Under the pieces are notes generated by a model. The model saw only the letters and a program-made list of their open reading frames with translations. It made no database searches and had not been told where the DNA came from. The position numbers and the translations under genes are program-made. Shown here in pieces: positions 18,217 to 26,721 of a stretch of 45,748 bases of DNA. The stretch lies in contig CALFJB010000065.1 in the NCBI GenBank assembly GCA_937877565.1, positions 1 to 45,748 on the forward strand, read 5' to 3'. Each line of letters opens with the position of its first letter. Position 1 is the stretch's first letter. Source of the stretch: an uncultured Selenomonadales bacterium (GTDB taxonomy: Bacteria > Bacillota > Negativicutes > Selenomonadales > Selenomonadaceae).

Positions 18217-19263
18217 CTATTCAGTCAATTCGTACATTGCAATTTCGTCAACTTCGCGATTTGTGGCAACGACATAATCTTTGCCGTCTTTAACGAAGTG
18301 CATAACATTAGCCGCGCCGCAACCTTTGTCAAGAATTTGCGCGGAATATTCTTTGCCGTCGTGAGTGAAAGCAAGTAAGTAGCGTTCGCCTTTGCGATGT
18401 CCCAAAATCCAAGTGGGCTTGCCGCAAATTTCTCCGCCGAAAATAGCATGCAAAAACTCTAACTTTTCGGGATACTGATACGCGAGTTTAAATTCGCCGT
18501 CTTTCATCTCATAAATATTAATCGTGTCACCATGGAAAGGCGCGATTGTGCAAAGTTCCTCAACACCGTCATTATTGAGATCCAAAAGTAAACCATCACT
18601 TGCCGCATCAGTCGTCAACTGTTTAATTTCCCATTCGCCGCCTGCAGTTTTGGGCGGGAAAAATTGGAATACTCCGTTATCGCAAGAAACGATACTGCTG
18701 GTTGAGCCGTCCTTTTCAACGTGGCGGTAGTAGCCGTGATTTTTCAACATACCTTCTTTGATTGTCGTAAGTTCCAACTGATGATCGTAAGTGTAAGTTG
18801 AAAGGTCGTCAGGAAGTTCAGCAACGCAAACTCTACCAGGTGAACGCCAATCGTCTTTGTATTCGTGATCCGTTTTCAGACAGCAAGCGATAAGATAATT
18901 TTTTCCACCGGCTTGCAAAATGTCAAAGCGATGAACGAAAGGCAGTTTGACAAGTACGCGAACTTCCCAATCATCTTTGCCCATAGGAGTGACGACTACG
19001 ATTGCCGCATTTTTGCTGTCATTGGGCGAATAAAATTTGCGCGTGGAAAGAAATTGACCATTACTGCCCGGAACTTGTTGCATTGTCATAATTCCGCCGG
19101 GTTCACTCCACAAAACTTCCTCTTGATTGCCGTCCAAATCGTACAGGCGACACTGATTGACTTTTTCAGCCGCTACCAAGAAATGATCTTTGCCGTTGTA
19201 CTTAAGCATAGTCATTGCGTAACATTTTTCCAAATTGCCGATAACTTTTTTTGTTACTTTCAC
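18217..19263 (-). CDS. Beta-propeller-like protein of the ascorbate operon, function unknown
   Basis: A 348-residue protein without signal peptide, built of repeated beta-strand units. One unit, LLLDLNNDGVEELCTIAPFHGD, carries a DxNxDGxxE calcium-like loop as in FG-GAP/VCBS repeats. Several repeats have a GKDHFLVAA, GKNYLIACC or GKDYVVAT pattern, which suggests a propeller of six or seven blades. It lies 13 bases after ulaE and 15 bases before tkt, so it is clearly co-transcribed with ascorbate catabolism. No catalytic role is known to me. It could sense or bind a sugar phosphate, act as a lactonase-like enzyme, or scaffold the pathway. Confidence 0.7.
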   Translation of the reverse strand: MKVTKKVIGNLEKCYAMTMLKYNGKDHFLVAAEKVNQCRLYDLDGNQEEVLWSEPGGIMTMQQVPGSNGQFLSTRKFYSPNDSKNAAIVVVTPMGKDDWEVRVLVKLPFVHRFDILQAGGKNYLIACCLKTDHEYKDDWRSPGRVCVAELPDDLSTYTYDHQLELTTIKEGMLKNHGYYRHVEKDGSTSSIVSCDNGVFQFFPPKTAGGEWEIKQLTTDAASDGLLLDLNNDGVEELCTIAPFHGDTINIYEMKDGEFKLAYQYPEKLEFLHAIFGGEICGKPTWILGHRKGERYLLAFTHDGKEYSAQILDKGCGAANVMHFVKDGKDYVVATNREVDEIAMYELTE

Positions 19264-19276
19264 TTATTCTCACTCC

Positions 19277-20128
19277 TTACGAAATAACTTTGTCGAAATA
19301 TCCGCGAATAAAATTATTTGCGTTTTCAAGTTCGGCTTTCCAATCTTGTGTAACGCCTTTCACAAACCAAAATTCAGTAACGTAACGACGGACGCCCAAT
19401 TCCCACGAAGTTTTAATAACTTTTTCAAAATCAACGTGACCTGTTCCGTAGGGAATTTCACGATACTTGCCTGGTACAGTTTCTTTCAGATGAACCGCAA
19501 CGATATGACCTTTGCCGCTGTTCAAATCGTCGACGACATCATTTCCGTAAAGCAACGACGCATTTGTAATGTTGCCAACATCGGGATAAACGCCCAAGTA
19601 CGGCGAATCAACAATATTGACGTACTTCATAGCTTTTCCGACCGTGTCCATAAATGGAGTTTCCATTGTTTCAAAACCAAGTTGCACGCCGTCACGACTT
19701 GCCATTTCAGTCGCAAGTTTAAGATTTTCTAAAAAATCTGCGCGTGTCTGTTCGTCGCCTTCTTCGTAGTAAACGTCATAACCTGCAAGTTGAATCGTCC
19801 TGATACCAAGACGCGCCGCAAGTGTAACCGCCTTTTGCATAATTTCCATACTACGTTTTTGCGTCGCCTTGTCGTGACTTCCGAAAGGATATTTGCGGTG
19901 ACCGCTCAAGCAAATTGAACGGAAAGGCAAGTTGACTGTACGTATTGCGGCAATAATTTCATCAATCTGCCCGTCAGTATAATCAAGGCGCGCAAGTTTG
20001 TCGTCCGTTTCATCAATGCTCATTTCGACATAATCGAATCCGGCATTTTTAGCGGCTTGAAGTTTTTCTGCCCATGTCAAAGTACCGGGCATAGCTTTTT
20101 CATACAGACCCAAAAGATAATTTTTCAT
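19277..20128 (-). CDS. ulaE: L-ribulose-5-phosphate 3-epimerase (L-xylulose 5-P epimerase)
   Basis: A 283-residue TIM-barrel protein of the AP-endonuclease-2-like sugar isomerase family, very close in plan to UlaE/SgbU. Seen features are MKNYLLGLYEKAMP at the N-terminus, SICLSGHRKYPFGS, the metal ligand region LGFETMETPFMDTV, PDVGN, HLKET, and the C-terminal EFW. It interconverts L-xylulose 5-phosphate and L-ribulose 5-phosphate in ascorbate breakdown. It lies 12 bases after ulaF and is preceded by a GAGG ribosome binding site. Length is normal. Confidence 0.9.
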   Translation of the reverse strand: MKNYLLGLYEKAMPGTLTWAEKLQAAKNAGFDYVEMSIDETDDKLARLDYTDGQIDEIIAAIRTVNLPFRSICLSGHRKYPFGSHDKATQKRSMEIMQKAVTLAARLGIRTIQLAGYDVYYEEGDEQTRADFLENLKLATEMASRDGVQLGFETMETPFMDTVGKAMKYVNIVDSPYLGVYPDVGNITNASLLYGNDVVDDLNSGKGHIVAVHLKETVPGKYREIPYGTGHVDFEKVIKTSWELGVRRYVTEFWFVKGVTQDWKAELENANNFIRGYFDKVIS

Positions 20129-20140
20129 GGCGATACCTCA

Positions 20141-20836
20141 TCAACCTTGCCCATAATATGCGTTGGGACCGTGTTTGCGCATAAAATGTTTGTCCTGAAT
20201 GTACTGCGGAGCGCGGGCAACTTTTGGATTATTAATTTCAGTAAACGTTGCCATACGTGCAACTTCTTCCAAAACGACTGAATGATAAACAGCTTGCGCG
20301 GCATCTTTACCCCAAGTGAAAGGTCCGTGATTCGCGCAAATTACTGCCGGAACAAAAATCGGATCAATTTTGCGTTCGGTAAAAGTTTCGACAATGACAT
20401 TTCCTGTATTGAGTTCGTAAGCTTCCTCAATTTCTTCTTTCGTCAAACTGCGCGTGCAAGGAATGTCTCCATAAAAATAATCAGCGTGAGTTGTTCCGTA
20501 AGCAGGAATATCGCGTCCGGCTTGCGCCCAAGAAACCGCGTGTGGGCTATGGGTATGAACAATTCCGCCGATTTTAGGAAATGCCTTATAAAGAATGCGA
20601 TGTGTTTCAGTATCAGACGACGGTTTAAGTTTGCCTTCAACTTTTTTGCCGTCAAGATCAACAACGACTAAATCTTCCGGCGTCAATTCGTCGTACTCAA
20701 CGCCGCTGGGTTTAATGACAAACAAACCACTTTCGCGATCAATGCCACTGACGTTGCCCCAAGTGTAGGTGATAAGTTTACGTTTCGGAAGTTCCATATT
20801 GGCTTCATAAACTTTTTTCTTAAGTTCTTCCAACAT
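20141..20836 (-). CDS. ulaF: L-ribulose-5-phosphate 4-epimerase
   Basis: A 231-residue class II aldolase-fold zinc enzyme of the AraD/UlaF/SgbE family. It converts L-ribulose 5-phosphate to D-xylulose 5-phosphate. Seen features are TWGNVSGIDR (substrate loop), VKPSGVEYDEL written here as IKPSGVEYDEL, the zinc ligands HTHSPHAVSWAQAG, GTTHADYFYGDIPCTR, and the C-terminal catalytic region YYGQG. Length matches the family. It starts after GGAGAG and follows a stem-loop that separates it from ulaB. Confidence 0.93.
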   Translation of the reverse strand: MLEELKKKVYEANMELPKRKLITYTWGNVSGIDRESGLFVIKPSGVEYDELTPEDLVVVDLDGKKVEGKLKPSSDTETHRILYKAFPKIGGIVHTHSPHAVSWAQAGRDIPAYGTTHADYFYGDIPCTRSLTKEEIEEAYELNTGNVIVETFTERKIDPIFVPAVICANHGPFTWGKDAAQAVYHSVVLEEVARMATFTEINNPKVARAPQYIQDKHFMRKHGPNAYYGQG

Positions 20837-20852
20837 AACAGCTGACTCTCCT

Positions 20853-20897
20853 ATAAAAACAAAAGTAGCGAGAGCGGAGCTTTACCGCCCTCGCTAC
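20853..20897 (-). terminator. Stem-loop with T-tract between ulaB and ulaF (attenuator or processing site)
   Basis: On the minus strand GTAGCGAG...CTCGCTAC (20865-20897) makes an 8-bp stem extended by GCGG/CCGC after one mismatch, and is followed by TTTTGTTTTTAT. It has the form of an intrinsic terminator inside the operon. It could lower expression of the downstream enzyme genes relative to the PTS genes, or protect the 3' end of the PTS message. Confidence 0.6.
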
Positions 20898-20938
20898 GAA
20901 AGATTTTACAATTTAAATTTTTCGATTAAACGAAGGAT

Positions 20939-21229
20939 TTACTTCTTGTCGATAATTTTTTCTTGAATCTTTTCAGCCATTTCCTTTTCGGAAAGCAAGT
21001 TCTTAAGACCGATAACGGTTGCTTTAACATCGCCGAAAGTTCCGACCAAAGACTCGGAGCAGAAAACCACGTCGTAGTTGTTGGCATTAGACTTTGCGTC
21101 ACCAACGTTGGTGTGATAAATTTCAGCGTCAATGTTGAGCTTTTTGAACGCCTTCTCAAGTTTCATCTTGATGATCTGCGAAGACCCCATGCCACTGCCG
21201 CAAGCAGCGATAACTTTCAATTTTGCCAT
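20939..21229 (-). CDS. ulaB: PTS ascorbate-family EIIB component
   Basis: A 96-residue cytosolic PTS IIB protein of the lactose/ascorbate type. The N-terminal P-loop AACGSGMGSS holds the phosphocysteine C10. It passes phosphate from the IIA protein to the incoming L-ascorbate at the IIC channel. ATG at 21229 is chosen because AAGGGAG lies 9 bases upstream; a TTG at 21247 in the same frame would sit on that site. The gene starts 30 bases after the IIC stop. Confidence 0.92.
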   Translation of the reverse strand: MAKLKVIAACGSGMGSSQIIKMKLEKAFKKLNIDAEIYHTNVGDAKSNANNYDVVFCSESLVGTFGDVKATVIGLKNLLSEKEMAEKIQEKIIDKK

Positions 21230-21259
21230 TAAAAAAACTCCCTTCAAAAAATTTTTTTA

Positions 21260-22747
21260 TCAGTCGATAACGACTTCATCAACAGGTACACCCTGTTTTT
21301 TTGCCATCAATTCTTTGTAAGCGTCGTAGTCTTCAGCAATAAGGAAGTAAGTATCTTTATTCATACGATAAATAATTTGCGGAATTGCCAAAAGTCCAAT
21401 GACGACAAGCGCCACGCCTACAAAATGCAAGTTGTTCATGATAACGCCGATTGCAGGCCATACCCAATCCCAGTCGGAGGAACCATGCCAACCACCGTAA
21501 ACACCAGTCAAGAAATAGTGAGCTGCAAACGCGCCACCCAAAACTTGAATGATACCACTGAAGAACGGAATAATTGTCGCCGCACGAATACCGCCGAGTC
21601 TGTTTGCATAGACTGCGAAAGTTGCATTGTCAAAGAACAAAGGTACGAATCCGCTTATTATTAAAATCGGGCTATGGAAAACTATGAGACCGAGAATTGC
21701 CAAAAGTTGACCGAATGCGCCGAATAAAAATCCGATTGTAACTGCGTTGGGATGACCAAAACCGTAAACAGCCGCGCAGTCAACAGCCGGCATTGAACCG
21801 GGCAGAATCTTTTCAGAAATACCTTGGAAAGAATTTGTAAGTTCAGATACGAACATACGAATACCAAGTTGCAAAATTGTCAGGTAAACTGCGAAGAATA
21901 AAGATTTCTCAAGAATGTAGAAGCCGAAGTTTTGATTAGGTCCGAAACTCTTATCAATGCTATGCATAAGGTCGGGACCAAGTACCATGATTATCGCACC
22001 AAAGAAGAAGAACATTAAGCAACCGGTAGCGACAACGTTTTCATTGAACATTGCCAAAAAGCCCGGCAACTTCAAAGTTTCAAGAGACTTCTTAGGATCG
22101 CCGATTTTACCTGCGATTTTTGAAACAACCCAAATACCGAACATCTGTTGGTGACCAGTTGCAAAGCCGCCGCCTTCAGAAAGTTTTGCAACCGGCTCAA
22201 CCGTAAGATTAGAACCGACTGCCCAATAAGTTCCGAGCAAGATACCCAGCATTACTACAACATTAGGATCTTGCAATTCAGGGAAGCAGAAAAGTACCAA
22301 CCAAAGTGCTGTCGAAGATTGTTGTACCATGACGTGCCCTGTTATAAACAGCGTACGAATTTTTGTGTACTTGCGAAACAGCACCAAAAGAATATTCATT
22401 GTGAATGCCAGCAACAGAACCAACATCATCATTGAAAATGAGCGTCCGACATTTTCAACGGACATTTGCGCCGCCGCTTGACCAAAGTAAGGATCGATAA
22501 CTGCTGCCGAAAGTTCAAAGCGGTCTTTTAAACCTACAAGTACCGGGCGGAAGTTTGATACCAAGCCGCCGGATGCAACGTTCAAAATCATATAACCGAC
22601 CGTTGCTTTGATAAATCCCGCTATACATTCGTGAATCGGTTTGCCGAGAAGTAAGTAACCGATTAAAACGATAAAGCCGATAAAAAATTGCGGCTTTGTC
22701 AAAATGTTGTTTTGGAAAAATTCCCAAATACCGAGTAAAACTTCCAT
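21260..22747 (-). CDS. ulaA: PTS ascorbate transporter EIIC component
   Basis: A 495-residue integral membrane permease of the UlaA/SgaT family with about 11 hydrophobic segments. The N-terminal helices (FFIGFIVLIGYLLLGKP), the segment HVMVQQSSTALWLVLF and the GFGHPNAVTIGFLFGAFGQ loop are typical. It moves L-ascorbate across the membrane with phosphorylation by IIB. The C-terminal tail after the last helix is short. It starts after AAGGAGAGG, 29 bases downstream of the IIA gene. Confidence 0.93.
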   Translation of the reverse strand: MEVLLGIWEFFQNNILTKPQFFIGFIVLIGYLLLGKPIHECIAGFIKATVGYMILNVASGGLVSNFRPVLVGLKDRFELSAAVIDPYFGQAAAQMSVENVGRSFSMMMLVLLLAFTMNILLVLFRKYTKIRTLFITGHVMVQQSSTALWLVLFCFPELQDPNVVVMLGILLGTYWAVGSNLTVEPVAKLSEGGGFATGHQQMFGIWVVSKIAGKIGDPKKSLETLKLPGFLAMFNENVVATGCLMFFFFGAIIMVLGPDLMHSIDKSFGPNQNFGFYILEKSLFFAVYLTILQLGIRMFVSELTNSFQGISEKILPGSMPAVDCAAVYGFGHPNAVTIGFLFGAFGQLLAILGLIVFHSPILIISGFVPLFFDNATFAVYANRLGGIRAATIIPFFSGIIQVLGGAFAAHYFLTGVYGGWHGSSDWDWVWPAIGVIMNNLHFVGVALVVIGLLAIPQIIYRMNKDTYFLIAEDYDAYKELMAKKQGVPVDEVVID

Positions 22748-22776
22748 AAAATCCTCTCCTTATTCGGGAATTTCAA

Positions 22777-23217
22777 TTACTCTTCGATTTTTACAAGGTC
22801 TTCAGCTGTCTTTGCCTCCAAAATTTTGCTGAACTTTTCTTCATCAGACATTGTTTCGACGAGTAAAGCCAAATTTTGAAGATGAATATTGTTATCTGTT
22901 GATGCTAAAACTACAAAAACGCGAGCATCTTTTTCCGGGTCATTGGGGTCAAAATGCACTGGTTTTTCAGTTTTCATAAAGCACATTGCCGTTTCATTTA
23001 CGCCGACACCTTCCTGCGCATGCGGTATGCAGAGATTAGGCGCAATGACGATATACGGTCCAAGTTCCTCAACTTTTTTAATAATTTCGTCGGGATAAAC
23101 CGGTTTAATACTTCCGTCGTCAATCAACGGTTGACAAGCGGCGCGCACTGCGTCACGCCAATCGTCAAATCCTTCGTGGAAGGAATATCTTTTTTTCTCT
23201 ACCAATTCTTTAAGCAT
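22777..23217 (-). CDS. ulaC: PTS ascorbate-type EIIA component
   Basis: A 146-residue PTS IIA protein of the mannitol/fructose/ascorbate fold. The phosphorylated histidine is H66 in APNLCIPHAQEG. It takes phosphate from HPr and gives it to IIB. Length and context (regulator upstream, IIC downstream) fit UlaC. Ribosome binding site AAAGGCAGG precedes the ATG. Confidence 0.92.
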   Translation of the reverse strand: MLKELVEKKRYSFHEGFDDWRDAVRAACQPLIDDGSIKPVYPDEIIKKVEELGPYIVIAPNLCIPHAQEGVGVNETAMCFMKTEKPVHFDPNDPEKDARVFVVLASTDNNIHLQNLALLVETMSDEEKFSKILEAKTAEDLVKIEE

Positions 23218-23251
23218 TAGTGCCTGCCTTTCTGCAAAAACTATTGCGTAG

Positions 23252-24022
23252 CTAAACTGTTATAATTTCAATGCCGTGTTGCTTAAGATTTTCCAAAATT
23301 TTTGAGTTAGCCTTGTTGTCGGTAATGAGTACAATCGGTTTGTCGTAAGTACTGCTGCCGTAAAGGTTTTCACTTTCTTCGCGCTTTAACAGTTTTGTAT
23401 TATCTGCCAAAACGTAAACTTTATTTTTGGATCGACTAATCATAGATTCATTGATACCAATTTCTGTCGGTATGTCGTAACGGAATTCGCCATCATCATA
23501 AACGGCAGCACAACCGATAAAAATTTTATCTACCGTAATTGAAAGCAAGTTGCGCATAACATAATCACCAATTAATATTCGGTTGCGAATTTCTCCGCCG
23601 GTAAGATGAATCGTAACTCCTTTTGGATATTCTTCACCGATAGCCCAGCCGTTATTCGTATACACCGAAACTTTTTTATCAGTGACGTACTTTAGCATAT
23701 TCAACGCCATCATGCTGCCGTTTATGAAAAGCGTGTCTCCGTCCTCAACGTATCTTGCGGCATATCTTGAAATGCTATCCCTGCATCTCCTGACATCGTC
23801 ATTGAACCGCATTGTTTCATTTATTCTTTCCAGTGAAACCACCCCTCCGTGAGTTCTGCGGATCAATTGTCTTGTTTCCATGATATGTAAATCGCGCCGC
23901 ACGGTCATTTCAGAAACATTGTAAAGTTGAGCAATTTCGCGAATAGTTATTTCGCCTTTTTCCGATACTACTTGAAAAATTTTTTGCCGACGTCTTCGCA
24001 CTGATAATTGAGTGTTCTTCAT
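23252..24022 (-). CDS. ulaR: DeoR/GlpR-family repressor of the ascorbate operon
   Basis: A 256-residue regulator. Residues 10-65 form the DeoR winged helix (GEITIREIAQLYNVSEMTVRRDL then the THGG turn). Residues 80-250 form the sugar-phosphate-binding domain (NGSMMALNML, NNGWAIGEEYP, TGGEIRN, GCAAVY). UlaR in enterobacteria represses the ula genes and responds to L-ascorbate 6-phosphate; the same role is inferred from position. The gene has a promoter of its own in the 116-base gap after ulaG. The ribosome binding site is weak (GGGG 11 bases upstream). The symbol rests on context as well as fold. Confidence 0.85.
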   Translation of the reverse strand: MKNTQLSVRRRRQKIFQVVSEKGEITIREIAQLYNVSEMTVRRDLHIMETRQLIRRTHGGVVSLERINETMRFNDDVRRCRDSISRYAARYVEDGDTLFINGSMMALNMLKYVTDKKVSVYTNNGWAIGEEYPKGVTIHLTGGEIRNRILIGDYVMRNLLSITVDKIFIGCAAVYDDGEFRYDIPTEIGINESMISRSKNKVYVLADNTKLLKREESENLYGSSTYDKPIVLITDNKANSKILENLKQHGIEIITV

Positions 24023-24080
24023 TCTTTTTCACACCCCGCACAAATTAAATCTCCTAAATGTTGTTGAAATTATTTTTTTA

Positions 24081-24109
24081 AATATATCAGAAAGTTATAG
24101 TCTGTGCAA
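24081..24109 (-). promoter_or_regulatory. Internal promoter before the DeoR-type regulator
   Basis: On the minus strand TTGCAC (24104-24109) and TATATT (24081-24086) are separated by 17 bases. This is a good vegetative promoter in the gap between ulaG and the regulator gene, and would let the regulator and PTS genes be expressed apart from ulaG. Confidence 0.5.
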
Positions 24110-24138
24110 GGTAAAAGTCGACATTAATTTTCAATTTT

Positions 24139-25239
24139 TTACAAGCAGGAGCGGAAGGGGATATTTTGCGGATGCTCGAAGCAATCTTCAAAGCCTCTTT
24201 GATGATGATAATAAATTTTATCCTTGTCCTGCGGGTAAGTGTATTTGCCGCCAACTTGCCAGAAAAACGGATGGAACTTGTATTCGTTTCTATCTTTCTT
24301 GAAATCGTAAAGCAGTTTAATTTCTTCGCAATCTGCTTGGAAGTTTGTCCAAACGTCCCAATGAATAGGAATGACGACTTTGCATTTCAGATTTTCCGCC
24401 ATACGAAGTACGTCGATTGACGTCATCTTATCTTGCATACCGATTGGATTTTCGCCGAAAGAACCGAAAGCGACATCAATGTCATGATCCTTGCCGTGTT
24501 TTGCGAAGTAAATTGAGAAGTGTGAATCGCCGGAATGATAAATATTTCCGCCTGGAGTCTTCAGCAAGTAGTTGACAGCTTTTTCGTCCATATCTGTCGG
24601 GCATTTGCCAGTTAATTCTTCGCGATCTGGACCGGTCGAATCAGTCGTGACGATACAAGTACGGTCAAAACTATCAAGGCAGATAATTTCAATATCCTTA
24701 ATCTTAAAGCTGTCGCCGGGTTTAACTTCGCGGCAACGTTCTTGAGGCACTCCCCATTTTACCCAAGTTTCAATAGATTTTTTAGGACCAATGAAAGGCA
24801 CGGGAATTTCTTTACCGTCTTCAATCGTCGTCATACCGCTGTTAATGACGTGAGCCGCCCATTCAGCAGACATATGATCTTGATGATAATGCGTTGCAAG
24901 TACAGCGTCTACTTGCTTGAAAGCAAAAGGATCAATGACGAAAGGAACATTGCGCAGATTGGGTTGCATATTACGACAACCGCACATATTCGCCATTTGA
25001 TGTCCGACTTTCATTTTGCCATCGCCATGAGTACGTTTGCCGTTGCCGCACCAAAGGTCAATCGTAATGTTAGCATTGCCAGGAGTTTTAAACCAAATTC
25101 CCGTGCAGCCGAGCCACCACATTGCTACTTGTCCTTCGGGTACTACTGCCGATTCAATGTCTTCTACAAGCCAAGTTCCCCATTCGGGAAAAGTACTCAT
25201 AATCCACTTATCGCGAGTCATTTCAGAAATTTTACTCAT
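24139..25239 (-). CDS. ulaG: L-ascorbate 6-phosphate lactonase
   Basis: A 366-residue metallo-beta-lactamase-fold lactonase that opens L-ascorbate 6-phosphate to 3-keto-L-gulonate 6-phosphate in the cytosol. The metal motif HxHxDH is complete (H117, H119, D121, H122 in ATHYHQDHMS). Later metal ligands are seen in YHSGDSHFS and IPIHWD. Length is close to UlaG of enterobacteria. It is the first gene of the operon, preceded by a 170-base leader and a strong promoter. GGAAAG lies 4 bases before the ATG. Confidence 0.95.
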   Translation of the reverse strand: MSKISEMTRDKWIMSTFPEWGTWLVEDIESAVVPEGQVAMWWLGCTGIWFKTPGNANITIDLWCGNGKRTHGDGKMKVGHQMANMCGCRNMQPNLRNVPFVIDPFAFKQVDAVLATHYHQDHMSAEWAAHVINSGMTTIEDGKEIPVPFIGPKKSIETWVKWGVPQERCREVKPGDSFKIKDIEIICLDSFDRTCIVTTDSTGPDREELTGKCPTDMDEKAVNYLLKTPGGNIYHSGDSHFSIYFAKHGKDHDIDVAFGSFGENPIGMQDKMTSIDVLRMAENLKCKVVIPIHWDVWTNFQADCEEIKLLYDFKKDRNEYKFHPFFWQVGGKYTYPQDKDKIYYHHQRGFEDCFEHPQNIPFRSCL

Positions 25240-25416
25240 TAATCTTTCCGCTACTTGACATAAACTAACTGTCCTATGTCAAAATTTTGTAGCTCTCCTT
25301 TCGTGATATTTTTTTGAGTACAAAGCCCTTCGGCTAAATCCTAACCAACCTTGCGATTTTCTACCGCCCTACAGGTATCACTCCTTCCGCTAAACTTTCG
25401 TCAATATTTTTTGAAA
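25240..25416 (-). promoter_or_regulatory. ulaG leader with inverted repeat
   Basis: The transcript leader of about 170 bases holds a perfect 8-bp inverted repeat, TTGACATA (25255-25262) / TATGTCAA (25275-25282), just upstream of the ulaG ribosome binding site. It could be a repressor operator or a hairpin that controls translation. The leader also has a strong but unused-looking ribosome binding site (GAAAGGAGAGC) followed at once by a two-codon frame (TTG ACA TAG), and GGAAGGAG further upstream with no long frame. No known riboswitch class is recognised. Confidence 0.4.
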
Positions 25417-25445
25417 ATTATAAGGCTATTTTTACATAAAGTCAA
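25417..25445 (-). promoter_or_regulatory. Main promoter of the ula operon
   Basis: On the minus strand TTGACT (25440-25445) and a perfect TATAAT (25417-25422) are separated by 17 bases. It is the strongest promoter in the 390-base region between divergent ulaG and the TAXI receptor gene. Confidence 0.7.
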
Positions 25446-25519
25446 CAAGTTTGAACTCAAAATACACAGTTTTTTTTTAACCTTTCACTTAAACGTAATT
25501 TTTAAAAATAAAAAAATCC

Positions 25520-25560
25520 TTGCTTGACTAGGTTAAGACGAACTGATAAACTTATAGTAA
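25520..25560 (+). promoter_or_regulatory. Probable promoter of the TAXI receptor gene
   Basis: On the plus strand TTGACT, a 17-base spacer and TAAACT lie around 25525-25555, with a further TATAGT close by. It is a fair match to a vegetative promoter and is the best candidate for the receptor gene about 70 bases downstream. Confidence 0.35.
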
Positions 25561-25629
25561 TCAGCTGAGAATTAAGATAATTTTGAATATCTTTTTCACA
25601 TAAAATATTCAGAAAGGATGATTGTTGCC

Positions 25630-26607
25630 GTGTTTAAAAAAATTTTTAAAGCTGTTGCCGCGTGTGTGACGTTGTGTACTGCCCTCCTTTTTACCGGTTG
25701 CGGAGGCAATGACCAAAATGCCGTTCGTGAAGAATTTATTCACATTGCTACTGGTAATACGACCGGAACGTATTACCCTGTTGGCGGAGTTATCAGCGAA
25801 ATTTTGAATACGAACATTGAAAAAATGCATTCCGGCGTACAAACTACCAGCGGTTCAGTTTCCAACCTTCGACTTCTTGCCGATGATACTGTTGAATTGG
25901 CTATCGTGCAAAATGATATTGCCAACTTTGCCGCAAGTGGCACTGAAATGTTTAAAGATGAAAACAAATACAAGTTTGATAACATTAAAGCACTTGCCGC
26001 ACTTTATCAAGAAAGTTGTCAAGTAGTTACGACTGAAGCTTCGGGCATTCAATCAATAGCGGATCTCAAAGGTAAAAAAGTTGCAGTCGGCGCAGAAGGT
26101 AGTGGCGCCGAAGCTAATGCTCGCCAAATTCTTGAAGCTTACGGTATTACCTACAACGACATTGATGCGCAATACCTTTCATTTTCCGCAGGCGCTAAAG
26201 CTCTGAAAGACGGTAATGTTGACGCCGTATTTTTGACAGCCGGTTTCCCGACACTTGCTATTCAAGATATTACCGCGCAAACCAATATTAATTTGTTGCC
26301 CATTGACGATGAACATATTAAGGCGCTCACGGAGAAATATCCTTTTTACACAAAAATCGTAATTCCGAAGGGCATTTACAACAAATTTGATAAAGACGTA
26401 CAGACAGTTTCAGTTACCGCGTTGCTTGTCTGCAATGAAAAGGTCAGCGATGATTTAGGTTACAAAATTACGAAGTCACTTTTTGATAATCTTGACACTT
26501 TCAAAAATGCGCATCCTGTGCTTTCAAACTTCGATAAAAAGGTTGCCTCTGGTATAAGTGGAATTGAAGTCAATGGCGGTGCTAAAAAATTTTTTGATGA
26601 GAAATAA
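25630..26607 (+). CDS. TAXI-family TRAP transporter solute receptor, lipoprotein
   Basis: A 325-residue extracytoplasmic solute-binding protein. The N-terminus is a lipoprotein signal (FKKIFKAVAACVTL, lipobox LFTGC). The mature part shows the TAXI pattern: IATGNTTGTYYPVGGVISEI, TSGSVSNLRLL, AIVQND, LYQESCQVV and LKGKKVAVGAEGSG. These proteins deliver small acids (glutamate or dicarboxylates in known cases) to a fused DctQM permease. GTG at 25630 is chosen because AAAGGA lies 11 bases upstream; an ATG at 25618 overlaps that site. No permease gene lies nearby, so it must work with a partner elsewhere or act as a sensor. Confidence 0.88.
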   Translation: MFKKIFKAVAACVTLCTALLFTGCGGNDQNAVREEFIHIATGNTTGTYYPVGGVISEILNTNIEKMHSGVQTTSGSVSNLRLLADDTVELAIVQNDIANFAASGTEMFKDENKYKFDNIKALAALYQESCQVVTTEASGIQSIADLKGKKVAVGAEGSGAEANARQILEAYGITYNDIDAQYLSFSAGAKALKDGNVDAVFLTAGFPTLAIQDITAQTNINLLPIDDEHIKALTEKYPFYTKIVIPKGIYNKFDKDVQTVSVTALLVCNEKVSDDLGYKITKSLFDNLDTFKNAHPVLSNFDKKVASGISGIEVNGGAKKFFDEK

Positions 26608-26637
26608 ATATATACTCAACATATAACAAATTGGAAT

Positions 26638-26687
26638 TCGTGCGGCTAAGGTTTTTATATTAAGACCGATTTTCCGCACGATTTTTG
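26638..26687 (+). terminator. Terminator of the TAXI receptor gene
   Basis: A perfect 8-bp stem TCGTGCGG (26638-26645) / CCGCACGA (26674-26681) encloses a second small stem GGTTTT/AAGACC, and is followed by TTTTTG. It lies 30 bases after the stop codon. Confidence 0.75.
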
Positions 26688-26721
26688 TATTGATATATTA
26701 TTATAGAAATGAGTGAAAAAA

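Noticed and set aside
25255..25282. TTGACA in the ula leader as a second promoter
   Set aside because: No -10 box occurs 16-18 bases downstream on the minus strand; the TTGACA is one arm of the inverted repeat.
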